A stretch of 9,674 nucleotides of DNA from contig JALSNP010000060.1 in assembly GCA_026986935.1 (NCBI GenBank), forward strand, positions 1 through 9,674. Direction: 5' to 3'. Below are positions 1 through 6,296 of the stretch, piece after piece. The notes beneath the pieces are model-generated. The model saw nothing but the letters and a program-made list of their open reading frames with translations. It searched no databases and was not told where the DNA came from. The translations under genes and the position numbers were made by a program. Position 1 is the stretch's first letter. The number at the start of each line of letters is the position of its first letter. Origin of the DNA: Pyrodictiaceae archaeon. Lineage in GTDB: Archaea; Thermoproteota; Thermoprotei_A; Sulfolobales; Pyrodictiaceae.

Positions 1-135
1 CGCCCCCGGCGCCACTGCAAGCCTCCACCGGCGCCTCCCTCCTAGCAATAGCCCCTCTGCAACATAGTTACTAACACTATACCTAGCAAGTCTAGTAGTC
101 AATACACTCTCGTAGAGGTGGCGATACGCGAGCAT
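1..135 (-). CDS. Possible partial gene, 5' end only, unrecognised
   Basis: Reading leftwards from an ATG at 135 gives 45 codons without a stop up to the window edge, so the gene would continue outside. The frame stays open further upstream to a TAA near 201, but there is no ATG, GTG or TTG between that stop and 135. The predicted product begins MLAYRHLYESVLTT and later turns Arg/Gly-rich. I do not recognise a family. There is no clear Shine-Dalgarno sequence before the ATG. Codon choice (AGG, AGA, CTA) resembles the neighbours. If real, it is divergent to the dipeptidase gene. An open frame of this length could also be chance, or a decayed gene with a lost start. Confidence 0.3.
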   Translation of the reverse strand, partial: MLAYRHLYESVLTTRLARYSVSNYVAEGLLLGGRRRWRLAVAPGA

Positions 136-270
136 AACATCTACGGAATGATGAGTTTTCTCAGGGCAGTCTTCAACAATTCTATTGACAATAACGACTG
201 GTTACGCATTGAATCATAGAGATTATTGGCAATGAGCCCCCTTATCCAAGGCCTTAATGAGAGACGGTGC

Positions 271-347
271 ATAAATATTATGGATTCCTTGTTTTACTCC
301 GGGCCAGCTTTTTCTATCTCCTCTCGGAATCTATGAGGAATATGGTG
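271..347 (+). promoter_or_regulatory. Candidate promoter and ribosome binding site of the dipeptidase gene
   Basis: An A/T-rich stretch at 271-280 (ATAAATATTA) could serve as a TATA box, putting transcription start near 300. A weaker alternative is the T-rich run at 309-317. GGTG at 344-347, nine bases before the TTG at 357, matches the core of the crenarchaeal anti-Shine-Dalgarno complement. The stretch 136-270 shows no gene that I can support. Confidence 0.35.
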
Positions 348-356
348 TAATAGGTT

Positions 357-1481
357 TTGATTTATGAAGATCGCTTAAGGAAACTAGAGGCAATAGCTGA
401 GAAGAAAGGCGTTGATGCGCTAGCACTGACTCAGAGTCCTAATGTCTTCTACTTCACGGGGTATCGTGGAGCAGGTATACTATTGTACTCAAGGGGGAAA
501 GGGTATACACTTTTAGTCCCTCCATTAGAGTACCTCAATGCATTGCAAAGCGTAACCCGATACGATCTAGACGACTACATTGAGGTAGTGGCTTATCAAC
601 CTTACGGGCTTCCCGAGGACCTCTTTCTTGCCCAGAAACAGAGAGTCCTTCAAAGAAACCTACCAGGAGCCATAGTGGAAGTGCTAGGTGGAGGCACAAA
701 AACAGGAACAGATATAAATTATCTCAATCTATACAGCGAGCTCGTGAAGAAACTAGACCTGGTACCAATACATAAAGAGATAGCTGAAATTAGAATGATA
801 AAAGAGCAATGGGAGCTAGAGAGAATGGAGATGGCAGTGGCTATTGCAGAACAGGCTCTACAAGCAGCAATAGATAATCTAGACTATGGCGTATCCGAAC
901 AAGACATCGCCGGGATAATAGAGTACACGTTCAGAGTACAGGGAGCCGATGACCACTCATTTCCACCAATAGTCGCTTTCGGCGAGAACACTGTATACCC
1001 GCACGCAACGCCCTCTAAGAGCCGAAGACTCCAACCAGGTATGCCCGTCCTCATAGATCTAGGAGCAATATACCAGGGATACTGTAGTGATATGACACGT
1101 ACACTGCTATTAGATGAGGGACCCGAAGGCTTTAAGGCAGCCGCGGAGGCGGTTCTAGAGGCTGTTGAAGAGGCAATCGACCTCGCCGCACCCGGGATAA
1201 AGGCAGGCGAGCTAGATGCAAGAGCAAGAGAAGTTCTGAGAAGGCATGGATTAGCTCACTACTTTAACCATAGTCTCGGCCACGGAGTTGGTATTGAGGT
1301 TCATGAAGAGCCTAGGGTAAGCTATAAGAGCGAAACATTGCTCCAACCAGGCATGGTAATAACAATAGAACCTGGAATATACATACCAGGGAAATACGGC
1401 ATACGCATAGAGGAAATGATAGTTATAACAAGGCGCAAAGCCAGGAAGATCACAAAGTACCCGTCCCGTTTATGGCTCTAA
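357..1481 (+). CDS. pepQ: Xaa-Pro dipeptidase / M24 family metallopeptidase
   Basis: Cytosolic M24B peptidase expected to cleave X-Pro dipeptides or remove an N-terminal residue before proline, using a two-metal centre. Residues 1-140 form the creatinase-type N-terminal domain. Residues 150-374 form the pita-bread catalytic domain. The five metal ligands are visible: D234 (in LIDLGA), D245 (in CSDMTRT), H309 (in HSLGHGVG), E338 (in TIEPG) and E352 (in IRIEEM). The accessory H216 sits in YPHATPS. The 374-residue length is about normal for archaeal and bacterial prolidases (roughly 350-370). The start is TTG at 357: an in-frame TAG lies at 351-353, and RLRKLEAIAEKKGVDAL is the usual family beginning. 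Dipeptidase and aminopeptidase P cannot be separated reliably from sequence alone. The role in peptide catabolism is inferred. Confidence 0.9.
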   Translation: MIYEDRLRKLEAIAEKKGVDALALTQSPNVFYFTGYRGAGILLYSRGKGYTLLVPPLEYLNALQSVTRYDLDDYIEVVAYQPYGLPEDLFLAQKQRVLQRNLPGAIVEVLGGGTKTGTDINYLNLYSELVKKLDLVPIHKEIAEIRMIKEQWELERMEMAVAIAEQALQAAIDNLDYGVSEQDIAGIIEYTFRVQGADDHSFPPIVAFGENTVYPHATPSKSRRLQPGMPVLIDLGAIYQGYCSDMTRTLLLDEGPEGFKAAAEAVLEAVEEAIDLAAPGIKAGELDARAREVLRRHGLAHYFNHSLGHGVGIEVHEEPRVSYKSETLLQPGMVITIEPGIYIPGKYGIRIEEMIVITRRKARKITKYPSRLWL

Positions 1482-1566
1482 ATAAGTGGATTCTTGCCCC
1501 TCGGGACGCCTTGTACACAGTAACCCCACGTAAAGTGATGATAATAAGAGCCCATGTTTTACCAAG

Positions 1567-1649
1567 CCTCGTGTAAGCACCCTTTATACCAGGGAACGAG
1601 GTTAGAATCTAATAGGGCAGCTCCAGTATTGATAATCCTAAGGAGAGGG
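1567..1649 (+). promoter_or_regulatory. Promoter and Shine-Dalgarno of the DUF763 gene, with a TATA box inside an inverted repeat
   Basis: TTTATA at 1583-1588 is a good archaeal box A, predicting transcription start near 1610 and a leader of about 50 bases. AGGAGAGGG at 1641-1649 is a strong ribosome binding site ten bases before the ATG at 1660. The TATA box lies between the arms CCCT (1580-1583) and AGGG (1591-1594), and these are flanked by CCTCGT (1567-1572) and ACGAGG (1596-1601). The rest of the 178-base gap shows no gene. Confidence 0.5.
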
Positions 1650-1659
1650 CATAGAAGCA

Positions 1660-2823
1660 ATGAGCTATGGTGTAGCAGAGCTACCCCTGCATGGCGGCCA
1701 CGTCCCGCCCTGGCTTGCTAAGTACATGCAAAGACTAGCACAAGCCCTCCTAGAAGCCATGGTCGAGCTCCATGGCGTATCGAGAACGGTCAAGTTTTTC
1801 GCCGACCCAATATGGTTCCAGGCATTTAATAACGCGATCGGCATGGACTGGGATAGTAGTGGCTCAACCACAGTAACAATTGGTATAGTGAAACAAGTGC
1901 TAGCAAGCTCTAACCTAGGCATAAGAGTAGCTGGGGGCAAGGGCAAGAAAGCCAAAGAAACACCACGAGAACTAATAAGTATCGGTAACGAATTAGGCTT
2001 GTCATCTAGGCTCGTAGATAGCCTCGTGTTAGCGTCTAGGCTAGGAGCAAAGACTGATACCGTTCTTCTCCAGGACGGGTACCAGCTCTACCACCACGCC
2101 GTAATCGTTGGCGAAACAGGTGACTGGGTAATAGTACAACAAGGCATGAACCTAGAACATCGCCTCGCTAGGCGCTATCACTGGGCCAGTCCCCTCCCAC
2201 CTATACCTAGTCTTGAACCCCATACTGGTATAGCGGCAGCTAGGAGAGAGCAACAAGTAGTAGACATGACGAGCAGAACTAGCATTAGTGCGCGAAAAAC
2301 CATAGTTGATCTTGTCCGGGAAAGCCCCCGGAGACTAGTTAGAGACATATACCAGGCCCACAGGCTCCTACAGGGCATTATACCGTTAACGGCTTGGACA
2401 AGCGAGCTAAAAGCTAGGATCCAGGTAGCTAGGCGCGTCTATAGGCCACAGCCGAGGCCTCCCCGGGAAATAGAGAAAACTCTTCACAAGATCTACGAGC
2501 TTCAGCCCAAGAGCGTCGAGGAACTAGTTCTGATAGAGGGGGTTGGCCCAGCCACACTACGCAGCCTAGCACTCGTAGCCGAGCTGATCTATGGCGTACC
2601 AGTAAGCCATAGAGACCCAGCGAGCCACCCCATAGACCCGTTCCGTTATGCATACATAGTAGGCGGTAAGGATGGCGTACCCTTCCCCTTTAGAGCCGAG
2701 TACGCGGAGAAGGTTATAGAATTCCTAAAAGGTGTTGTTGAGGAGGCCCGTCTAGACGAGAAGCATAGGAGACAAGTGCTTAGAAGAATACAGAGACTAG
2801 CACAGCTCCTACCAAAAAGCTAG
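1660..2823 (+). CDS. DUF763 family protein, function unknown
   Basis: Conserved archaeal/bacterial family with no established biochemical role that I know of. The family signature is clear: VAELPLHGGHVPPWL at residues 5-19, DPIWFQAFNNAIGMDWDSSG at 49-68, AGGKGKK at 91-97, LQDGYQLYHH at 137-146, VIVQQGMN at 157-164 and RRYHWAS at 171-177. A helix-hairpin-helix-like segment follows at about 288-308 (IEGVGPATLRSLALVAEL), then a conserved GGKDGVPFPF at 335-344. The HhH-like segment and the C-terminal basic region suggest nucleic-acid binding, which is inference. At 387 residues it looks full length. It is a single plus-strand gene with its own promoter. Its TAG stop interlocks with the TAG stop of S8e on the other strand. 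The family assignment is firm; the function is open. Confidence 0.88.
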   Translation: MSYGVAELPLHGGHVPPWLAKYMQRLAQALLEAMVELHGVSRTVKFFADPIWFQAFNNAIGMDWDSSGSTTVTIGIVKQVLASSNLGIRVAGGKGKKAKETPRELISIGNELGLSSRLVDSLVLASRLGAKTDTVLLQDGYQLYHHAVIVGETGDWVIVQQGMNLEHRLARRYHWASPLPPIPSLEPHTGIAAARREQQVVDMTSRTSISARKTIVDLVRESPRRLVRDIYQAHRLLQGIIPLTAWTSELKARIQVARRVYRPQPRPPREIEKTLHKIYELQPKSVEELVLIEGVGPATLRSLALVAELIYGVPVSHRDPASHPIDPFRYAYIVGGKDGVPFPFRAEYAEKVIEFLKGVVEEARLDEKHRRQVLRRIQRLAQLLPKS

Positions 2824-2831
2824 GCCTTTTT
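2814..2831. terminator. Shared two-way oligo-T terminator between DUF763 and S8e
   Basis: AAAAAG (2814-2819) and CTTTTT (2826-2831) form an inverted repeat around the interlocked stop codons. Plus-strand transcripts meet T5 at 2827-2831 four bases after the DUF763 stop. Minus-strand transcripts meet T5 at 2818-2814 two bases after the S8e stop. Archaeal RNA polymerase terminates at short U tracts, so one sequence may serve both directions. The tract is short, so confidence is moderate. Confidence 0.45.
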
Positions 2832-3215
2832 CTCAACAAGAACAGCGTTTACAACACCGTCCTGCCCGGGTCTCGAAGTCACTACCGCCTTACCGATCTC
2901 AGTCTCTATGACAGTACCCTTGGTTATTATACTTGATCTGACGTACTGAGGATTGGCCGGGGTTTCAAGTACTCGTAGGATCTTCACCTTCTTAACGCTA
3001 TTGGTTGAGGGATCAGCTACATTCGCGTAAGCAGCTCTTTTCAGCCGTACTTTCGAGTTGCCTCCTCTCACACGTATTATTCTTCTCTGCTCAGTGTTAT
3101 CGAGCCTCGTAAATGTTGGGAATCGCCCCATCCAGTACTTCCTCTTTACCTTACGGTGGGGTCTTTTCTTGCCACCAGTTGGCTTCTTAAGATCATTACC
3201 CTGATAAATCCCCAT
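2820..3215 (-). CDS. rps8e: Small-subunit ribosomal protein S8e (eS8)
   Basis: Component of the archaeal 30S ribosomal subunit, shared with eukaryotes and absent from bacteria. The 131-residue product matches the archaeal eS8 form. It has a basic N-terminus with GNDLKKPTGGKKRPHRKVKRK (residues 6-26, given as the motif region), then GRFPTFTR (30-37), RVRGGNSKVRLKRA (48-61), the NPQYVRSSIITKGTVIET segment (88-105) and a C-terminal beta-rich part ending NAVLVEKKA. The start is the ATG at 3215. No good Shine-Dalgarno sequence precedes it. It lies 45 bases after the stop of the triphosphatase-like gene on the same strand, so it may be last in that transcript, although a separate promoter is possible. 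The 3' end overlaps the convergent DUF763 gene by four bases. Confidence 0.96.
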   Translation of the reverse strand: MGIYQGNDLKKPTGGKKRPHRKVKRKYWMGRFPTFTRLDNTEQRRIIRVRGGNSKVRLKRAAYANVADPSTNSVKKVKILRVLETPANPQYVRSSIITKGTVIETEIGKAVVTSRPGQDGVVNAVLVEKKA

Positions 3216-3257
3216 GGCTTCTTTACGCCCCCGAGGCCAAGCAAGAGGCGCTCCAGC

Positions 3258-3264
3258 TTATTAA
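3258..3264 (-). promoter_or_regulatory. Candidate internal promoter for S8e
   Basis: Minus-strand TTAATAA at 3264-3258 resembles an archaeal box A. It would put transcription start near 3235, about 20 bases before the S8e ATG. It coincides with the tandem TAATAA stop of the upstream gene, so the A/T richness may be only the stop signal. A ribosomal protein gene would be expected to need more transcript than its neighbour. Confidence 0.25.
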
Positions 3265-3833
3265 GTTCTCTCACCTAGCCTCTCCAATACTTCCCCGACT
3301 CTTGGTAGATAAGGGTATAGTCTCGGATTAAGCCGTGGAATGAGAGCCATTAGAACAGCGTTATAGCTTAGATCAGTACGTGTGACCAGTCCCTGGGTCA
3401 AGTACCCTATTAACCCAAGTTTTTCGCCGACACCCTTCCTACCAAGTACCCTCTCAGCTATATTCTCTAGCTCAGTTCTCTCCATCAATTCTCCTAGCCA
3501 GTTACGCGGTAATGGAAACGCCTGGCTAAAGCCAAGGGTGGCTTTATCCTCCCTATCAACTATAATAGCTGCTTGAAGCTCTATTGGCTCCACATCAGTA
3601 GTAACTACACCCGCTTCTATTCCAACACCGTAATCAGCGTTCTCAGCTCTTCTAGCATTGACCGCTCTATTCAATGCACCGCGTAAAACCTCCTCGAGGC
3701 CTATCGGCTGCGACGGAACACCCGAAGAGACGCTAACGCCGACAACCACGGGGCTGCAAAGCAGCCGAAAAGCTCTCCTCACAGCATTAATTTTTACAGG
3801 ATTTAATGACCCAACAGCTACTTTGCAGCTCAT
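3261..3833 (-). CDS. Inosine/xanthosine triphosphatase family protein (DUF84, YjjX-like)
   Basis: Predicted house-cleaning phosphatase that hydrolyses non-canonical purine nucleoside triphosphates such as ITP and XTP, keeping them out of RNA and DNA. The family is the YjjX/NTPase_I-T group, distinct from the Ham1/RdgB fold members. Visible motifs are GSLNPVKINAV near the N-terminus (8-18), GIEAGV at 71-76, GFSQAFPLP at 101-109, and a C-terminal conserved block at 142-169 (IGYLTQGLVTRTDLSYNAV, then MALIPRLNP). The 190-residue length is normal. The start is ATG at 3833. GAGGGG lies about 14 bases upstream, which is long for a ribosome binding site. The gene ends with tandem TAA stops. It sits 88 bases after the methyltransferase gene and 45 bases before S8e on the same strand. 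Activity on phosphorylated proteins or other nucleotides has not been excluded. Confidence 0.87.
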   Translation of the reverse strand: MSCKVAVGSLNPVKINAVRRAFRLLCSPVVVGVSVSSGVPSQPIGLEEVLRGALNRAVNARRAENADYGVGIEAGVVTTDVEPIELQAAIIVDREDKATLGFSQAFPLPRNWLGELMERTELENIAERVLGRKGVGEKLGLIGYLTQGLVTRTDLSYNAVLMALIPRLNPRLYPYLPRVGEVLERLGERT

Positions 3834-3884
3834 TTTCCAGGATCTACCCCTCTGATCCTCGTCGTGTCAGCGAGGTATTATTGT

Positions 3885-3909
3885 CTTAACCAATATTGTG
3901 CAGGTTAAG
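3885..3909. repeat. Perfect 7-bp inverted repeat between methyltransferase and triphosphatase genes
   Basis: CTTAACC (3885-3891) and GGTTAAG (3903-3909) are exact complements separated by 11 bases. A second, shorter pair, CCTCG (3857-3861) and CGAGG (3871-3875), lies further towards the triphosphatase start. On the minus-strand transcript these would be two consecutive hairpins after the methyltransferase stop at 3922. The first is followed by an A/U-rich but U-poor stretch, so it is not a classic terminator. A processing site or an operator is equally possible. Confidence 0.4.
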
Positions 3910-3921
3910 GGCATTCTTTAT

Positions 3922-5268
3922 CTATGACTTCTTCTCGAGAAGTGCGTAGAAGAAGCCGCTCGTATAGTGTCTGTGAGGCCACGCCCTCATAGTTCCCCGC
4001 AGCAAAGGCGATTGCTCGTAAGGCGAGCTCAGAGGAACCAGTTCAACACCCTTAGTGTTCTCTAGCAACCATGTTATATTGTGTTCCCCCTCCTCAGGCA
4101 ATATGCTACAAACCGTGTAGAGTAAGCGCCCACCAGGGCGTAGAAGCTTTACGGCCTCTAAAAGCATGGCTCTCTGCTTCTCAACATGCTCACGTATGGT
4201 TCTCGGTGCTAACCTCCACCGAGCCTCTGGGTATTTTGCAAGAGACCCTGTACTAGTGCACGGGGGATCAAGGAGCACCCGGTTCGCCGCTCCCCGTAAG
4301 AGACGAGACGCCCTACGAGCATCAGCTACCAGGGCTATTATAGAGGGAGCTGTCCCTGTTCTTAGCGCCAGGTCTTGTAATCTACCGAGTCTATCAGGTC
4401 TCAGATCTGTTGCCACTACAAGCGCCTTGTTGCGGGCGAGCTCGGCTAAGTGTGTAGTCTTCCCGCCAGGAGCGGCGCATAGGTCGTAAATCCTCTCCCC
4501 GGGCTTGGCTCCGAGAATAAAGCCTGCAGCAGTACTCGCCTCATCCTGGGGGACCACTTTCCCCTCTTCTAGCGCCTTAAATCGTTGATAATCTATGGCG
4601 CCTCTATACCTAATATGGTTTGGGACTCTTTCACTAAGCCACGCGTCCACACCCATATCTCTTAGCTCTTTTAGTACATCCTCGGCTGTGGCCTTGAGAA
4701 TGTTGACGCGGAAGCCGAGTATAGGTGAGCGCGTATTAATAGTGTTGGCGAAAAGCTTTATCTCGTCCCATGGAAGAAGCTTTCTAAGAGCATCTATTAG
4801 TATCCATGGCATAGAGTACTCTAGCTCGATCCTCTCTCTACGAGTAGTGGGTGTCCATGGGCGCCGTCTAAGGCTTTGATAGAGCTTTACAACACTGTCT
4901 GCATAGCTTGTCCCGAATCGCTTAGCAATGATGGTAGCTATGTATCTTAGGAGAGTGGTGTTGAACTCTTCATCGTTAGCCTCATCGAATTGTCCCAGTA
5001 CTACAGCTAGGCGTAGTGATTGACGTATAGCTGCTGGCAATCGCTCCGGGTTAGTGCCAGCACGTTCAGTAGCTATGCGATCAAGTATACCCTGAAGCCT
5101 ATAAAGCCTATACATTAGTGCAGTGAATACCCTATCGTACCTAGTACCCAGTAGCCCATATTTGCGGAAAACCCTGCGCTTAACCTCTTGAAACGGTTTA
5201 TAATGCTCTGATAGCTCTAGAGCCTCTAGCAGCGCCTTGGCGTGCTTCTTCTCGACTCTAAGGGTCAT
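3922..5268 (-). CDS. RNA m5C methyltransferase, RsmB/NSUN (NOL1/NOP2/Sun) family with NusB-like domain
   Basis: SAM-dependent methyltransferase that makes 5-methylcytosine in rRNA or tRNA. Residues about 1-140 are an all-helical NusB-like region as in RsmB. Residues 150-250 form the RNA-binding lead-in, ending in the family signature at 239-249 (VPQDEASTAAG). The Rossmann domain follows. Motif I is at 261-271 (YDLCAAPGGKT), with an acidic SAM-ribose residue at D288. Motif IV is DPPCTSTG (334-341) with C337. Motif VI is TVCS (385-388) with C387. In this family the motif VI cysteine is the nucleophile and the motif IV cysteine helps release product. The C-terminal RAWPHRHYTSGFF (428-440) is also typical. 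The 448-residue length fits full RsmB. The ATG at 5268 overlaps the preceding gene's TGA by four bases, suggesting translational coupling. The target cytosine cannot be read from the sequence. Confidence 0.92.
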   Translation of the reverse strand: MTLRVEKKHAKALLEALELSEHYKPFQEVKRRVFRKYGLLGTRYDRVFTALMYRLYRLQGILDRIATERAGTNPERLPAAIRQSLRLAVVLGQFDEANDEEFNTTLLRYIATIIAKRFGTSYADSVVKLYQSLRRRPWTPTTRRERIELEYSMPWILIDALRKLLPWDEIKLFANTINTRSPILGFRVNILKATAEDVLKELRDMGVDAWLSERVPNHIRYRGAIDYQRFKALEEGKVVPQDEASTAAGFILGAKPGERIYDLCAAPGGKTTHLAELARNKALVVATDLRPDRLGRLQDLALRTGTAPSIIALVADARRASRLLRGAANRVLLDPPCTSTGSLAKYPEARWRLAPRTIREHVEKQRAMLLEAVKLLRPGGRLLYTVCSILPEEGEHNITWLLENTKGVELVPLSSPYEQSPLLRGTMRAWPHRHYTSGFFYALLEKKS

Positions 5269-6182
5269 TGCCTACTACTCCTCATCTCCTCTTCGAGCGA
5301 CTTAACCAGCAGGTAGATAGCGTCATTATATGGTACGTATACTCCCTTGCCTAGGGCCTCTCTAAGCAATGCACCATTAATATAATCTATCTCGGTAGGA
5401 ATTCTCTGCTCAATGTCCTGAAGCATTCTCGGTATACAGCCTCTAATCGATAAGAATTTGTCAAGCAGCTCTCTTCTCAAAGCAATGCCGTGCTCCTTAG
5501 CGACAAGCTCGGCTTCCCCCCATAGCTGGGCTATAATGTTCCTCGCATAATCGTTCTTAGCCAACCTGGATAGCGGTAAACCAAGCAGGGCCGCAACAGG
5601 TTGTGTTGCAAGGTTTACCGCGAAATAGTTCCATATAACATCCTCAGCACTATTCCTAAACAGGGTTCTTAACCCCATAGATCCTAAGCCCTCGCCTAGG
5701 TAGCTGACAAGCCCATCCCTGCCCAAAATCTCTACGAAGCCCTCACCGGGCCACTCAGCGACGCCAGGGGCTATTCTACGAACACATGTATAGAGCGCCA
5801 GGAACCCCCACTTCTCTCCCTTAGCTATTTCTAGAACATCTATGCTTGGTTGTATGAACACGTGCTCGCTATCAGGTAGTTTCGCTGAAACCGTTTCAAA
5901 GACCTCTCTAACAGCATTAAGCCTAACAGCGTAGACAACTAGATCGTATCCACCTCGAAGAAAAGAAATATGGGCAGCCGAGACTTTTACAGAAGCCTCG
6001 CCACGCCCATGTACAGAGATAACGCCGTTATTACGTAATATGGTGACAACGTCCTCGTCGCTTAGACAAAACAGTCTCACAATAAACCCCTTTATCGCTA
6101 GAGCCGAGGCTAGGACAAGACCAGTACCGCCGCAACCAATAACAGCGGCCCTAACCAATACCACTTGCCCCCATCTTGGCAA
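5265..6182 (-). CDS. Ketopantoate reductase-like (ApbA/PanE family) protein with altered active site
   Basis: The fold is that of 2-dehydropantoate 2-reductase: an N-terminal nucleotide-binding motif AAVIGCGGTGLVLASALA (12-29) and the C-terminal helical-domain signature MLQDIEQRIPTEIDYING (253-270). The glutamate matching E. coli E256 (E264) and the asparagine matching N180 (N190) are present. Other pocket residues differ when aligned from memory to E. coli PanE: catalytic K176 becomes Y186 (in WNYFAVN), N98 becomes P112, K72 becomes R87 and S244 becomes R252. A standard ketopantoate reductase is therefore doubtful, and another 2-oxoacid substrate or a non-catalytic role is possible. The longest start is TTG at 6182, just after an in-frame TAG. 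TTG at 6158, preceded by GGGGG at nine bases and giving MVRAAVIG, fits the family better and would give 297 residues. It is first in the minus-strand run and overlaps the methyltransferase gene by ATGA. Confidence 0.78.
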   Translation of the reverse strand: MPRWGQVVLVRAAVIGCGGTGLVLASALAIKGFIVRLFCLSDEDVVTILRNNGVISVHGRGEASVKVSAAHISFLRGGYDLVVYAVRLNAVREVFETVSAKLPDSEHVFIQPSIDVLEIAKGEKWGFLALYTCVRRIAPGVAEWPGEGFVEILGRDGLVSYLGEGLGSMGLRTLFRNSAEDVIWNYFAVNLATQPVAALLGLPLSRLAKNDYARNIIAQLWGEAELVAKEHGIALRRELLDKFLSIRGCIPRMLQDIEQRIPTEIDYINGALLREALGKGVYVPYNDAIYLLVKSLEEEMRSSRQ

Positions 6183-6204
6183 AGGGTACTAAGGGCCTTC
6201 CCCC

Positions 6205-6210
6205 TTTTAA
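6205..6210. promoter_or_regulatory. Candidate TATA element shared by gar1 and the reductase-like gene
   Basis: TTTTAA on the plus strand reads TTAAAA on the minus strand. Plus-strand use predicts a gar1 transcript start near 6232 and a leader of about 65 bases. Minus-strand use predicts a start near 6182, so TTG 6182 would be leaderless and TTG 6158 would have a short leader. No better A/T-rich element exists in this divergent gap. This is a prediction from spacing only. Confidence 0.4.
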
Positions 6211-6259
6211 CCTCAGGAGTAGAAGGTATCACCTATACTACAGCATGCAAGAATTAAGA

Positions 6260-6287
6260 AGGGGGAGCCCGCCCCCTCCCCAGAGGG
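6260..6287 (+). promoter_or_regulatory. gar1 leader: competing hairpins over the Shine-Dalgarno sequence
   Basis: GAGGG at 6283-6287 lies nine bases before the gar1 TTG and is the likely ribosome binding site. It pairs perfectly with CCCTC at 6274-6278 across a four-base loop. The same C-rich strand can instead pair upstream: AGGGGG (6260-6265) with CCCCCT (6272-6277). The two stems exclude each other, one hiding and the other freeing the ribosome site. Confidence 0.4.
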
Positions 6288-6296
6288 TAGCAGAAA

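Noticed and set aside
1535..1541. GTGATGA resembling the C box of a C/D guide RNA
   Set aside because: No CTGA D or D' box lies within a usual distance downstream, so there is no C/D RNA.
3382..3855. Plus-strand open frames opposite the triphosphatase-like gene
   Set aside because: They are antisense shadows of a well-supported family protein and resemble no known protein.
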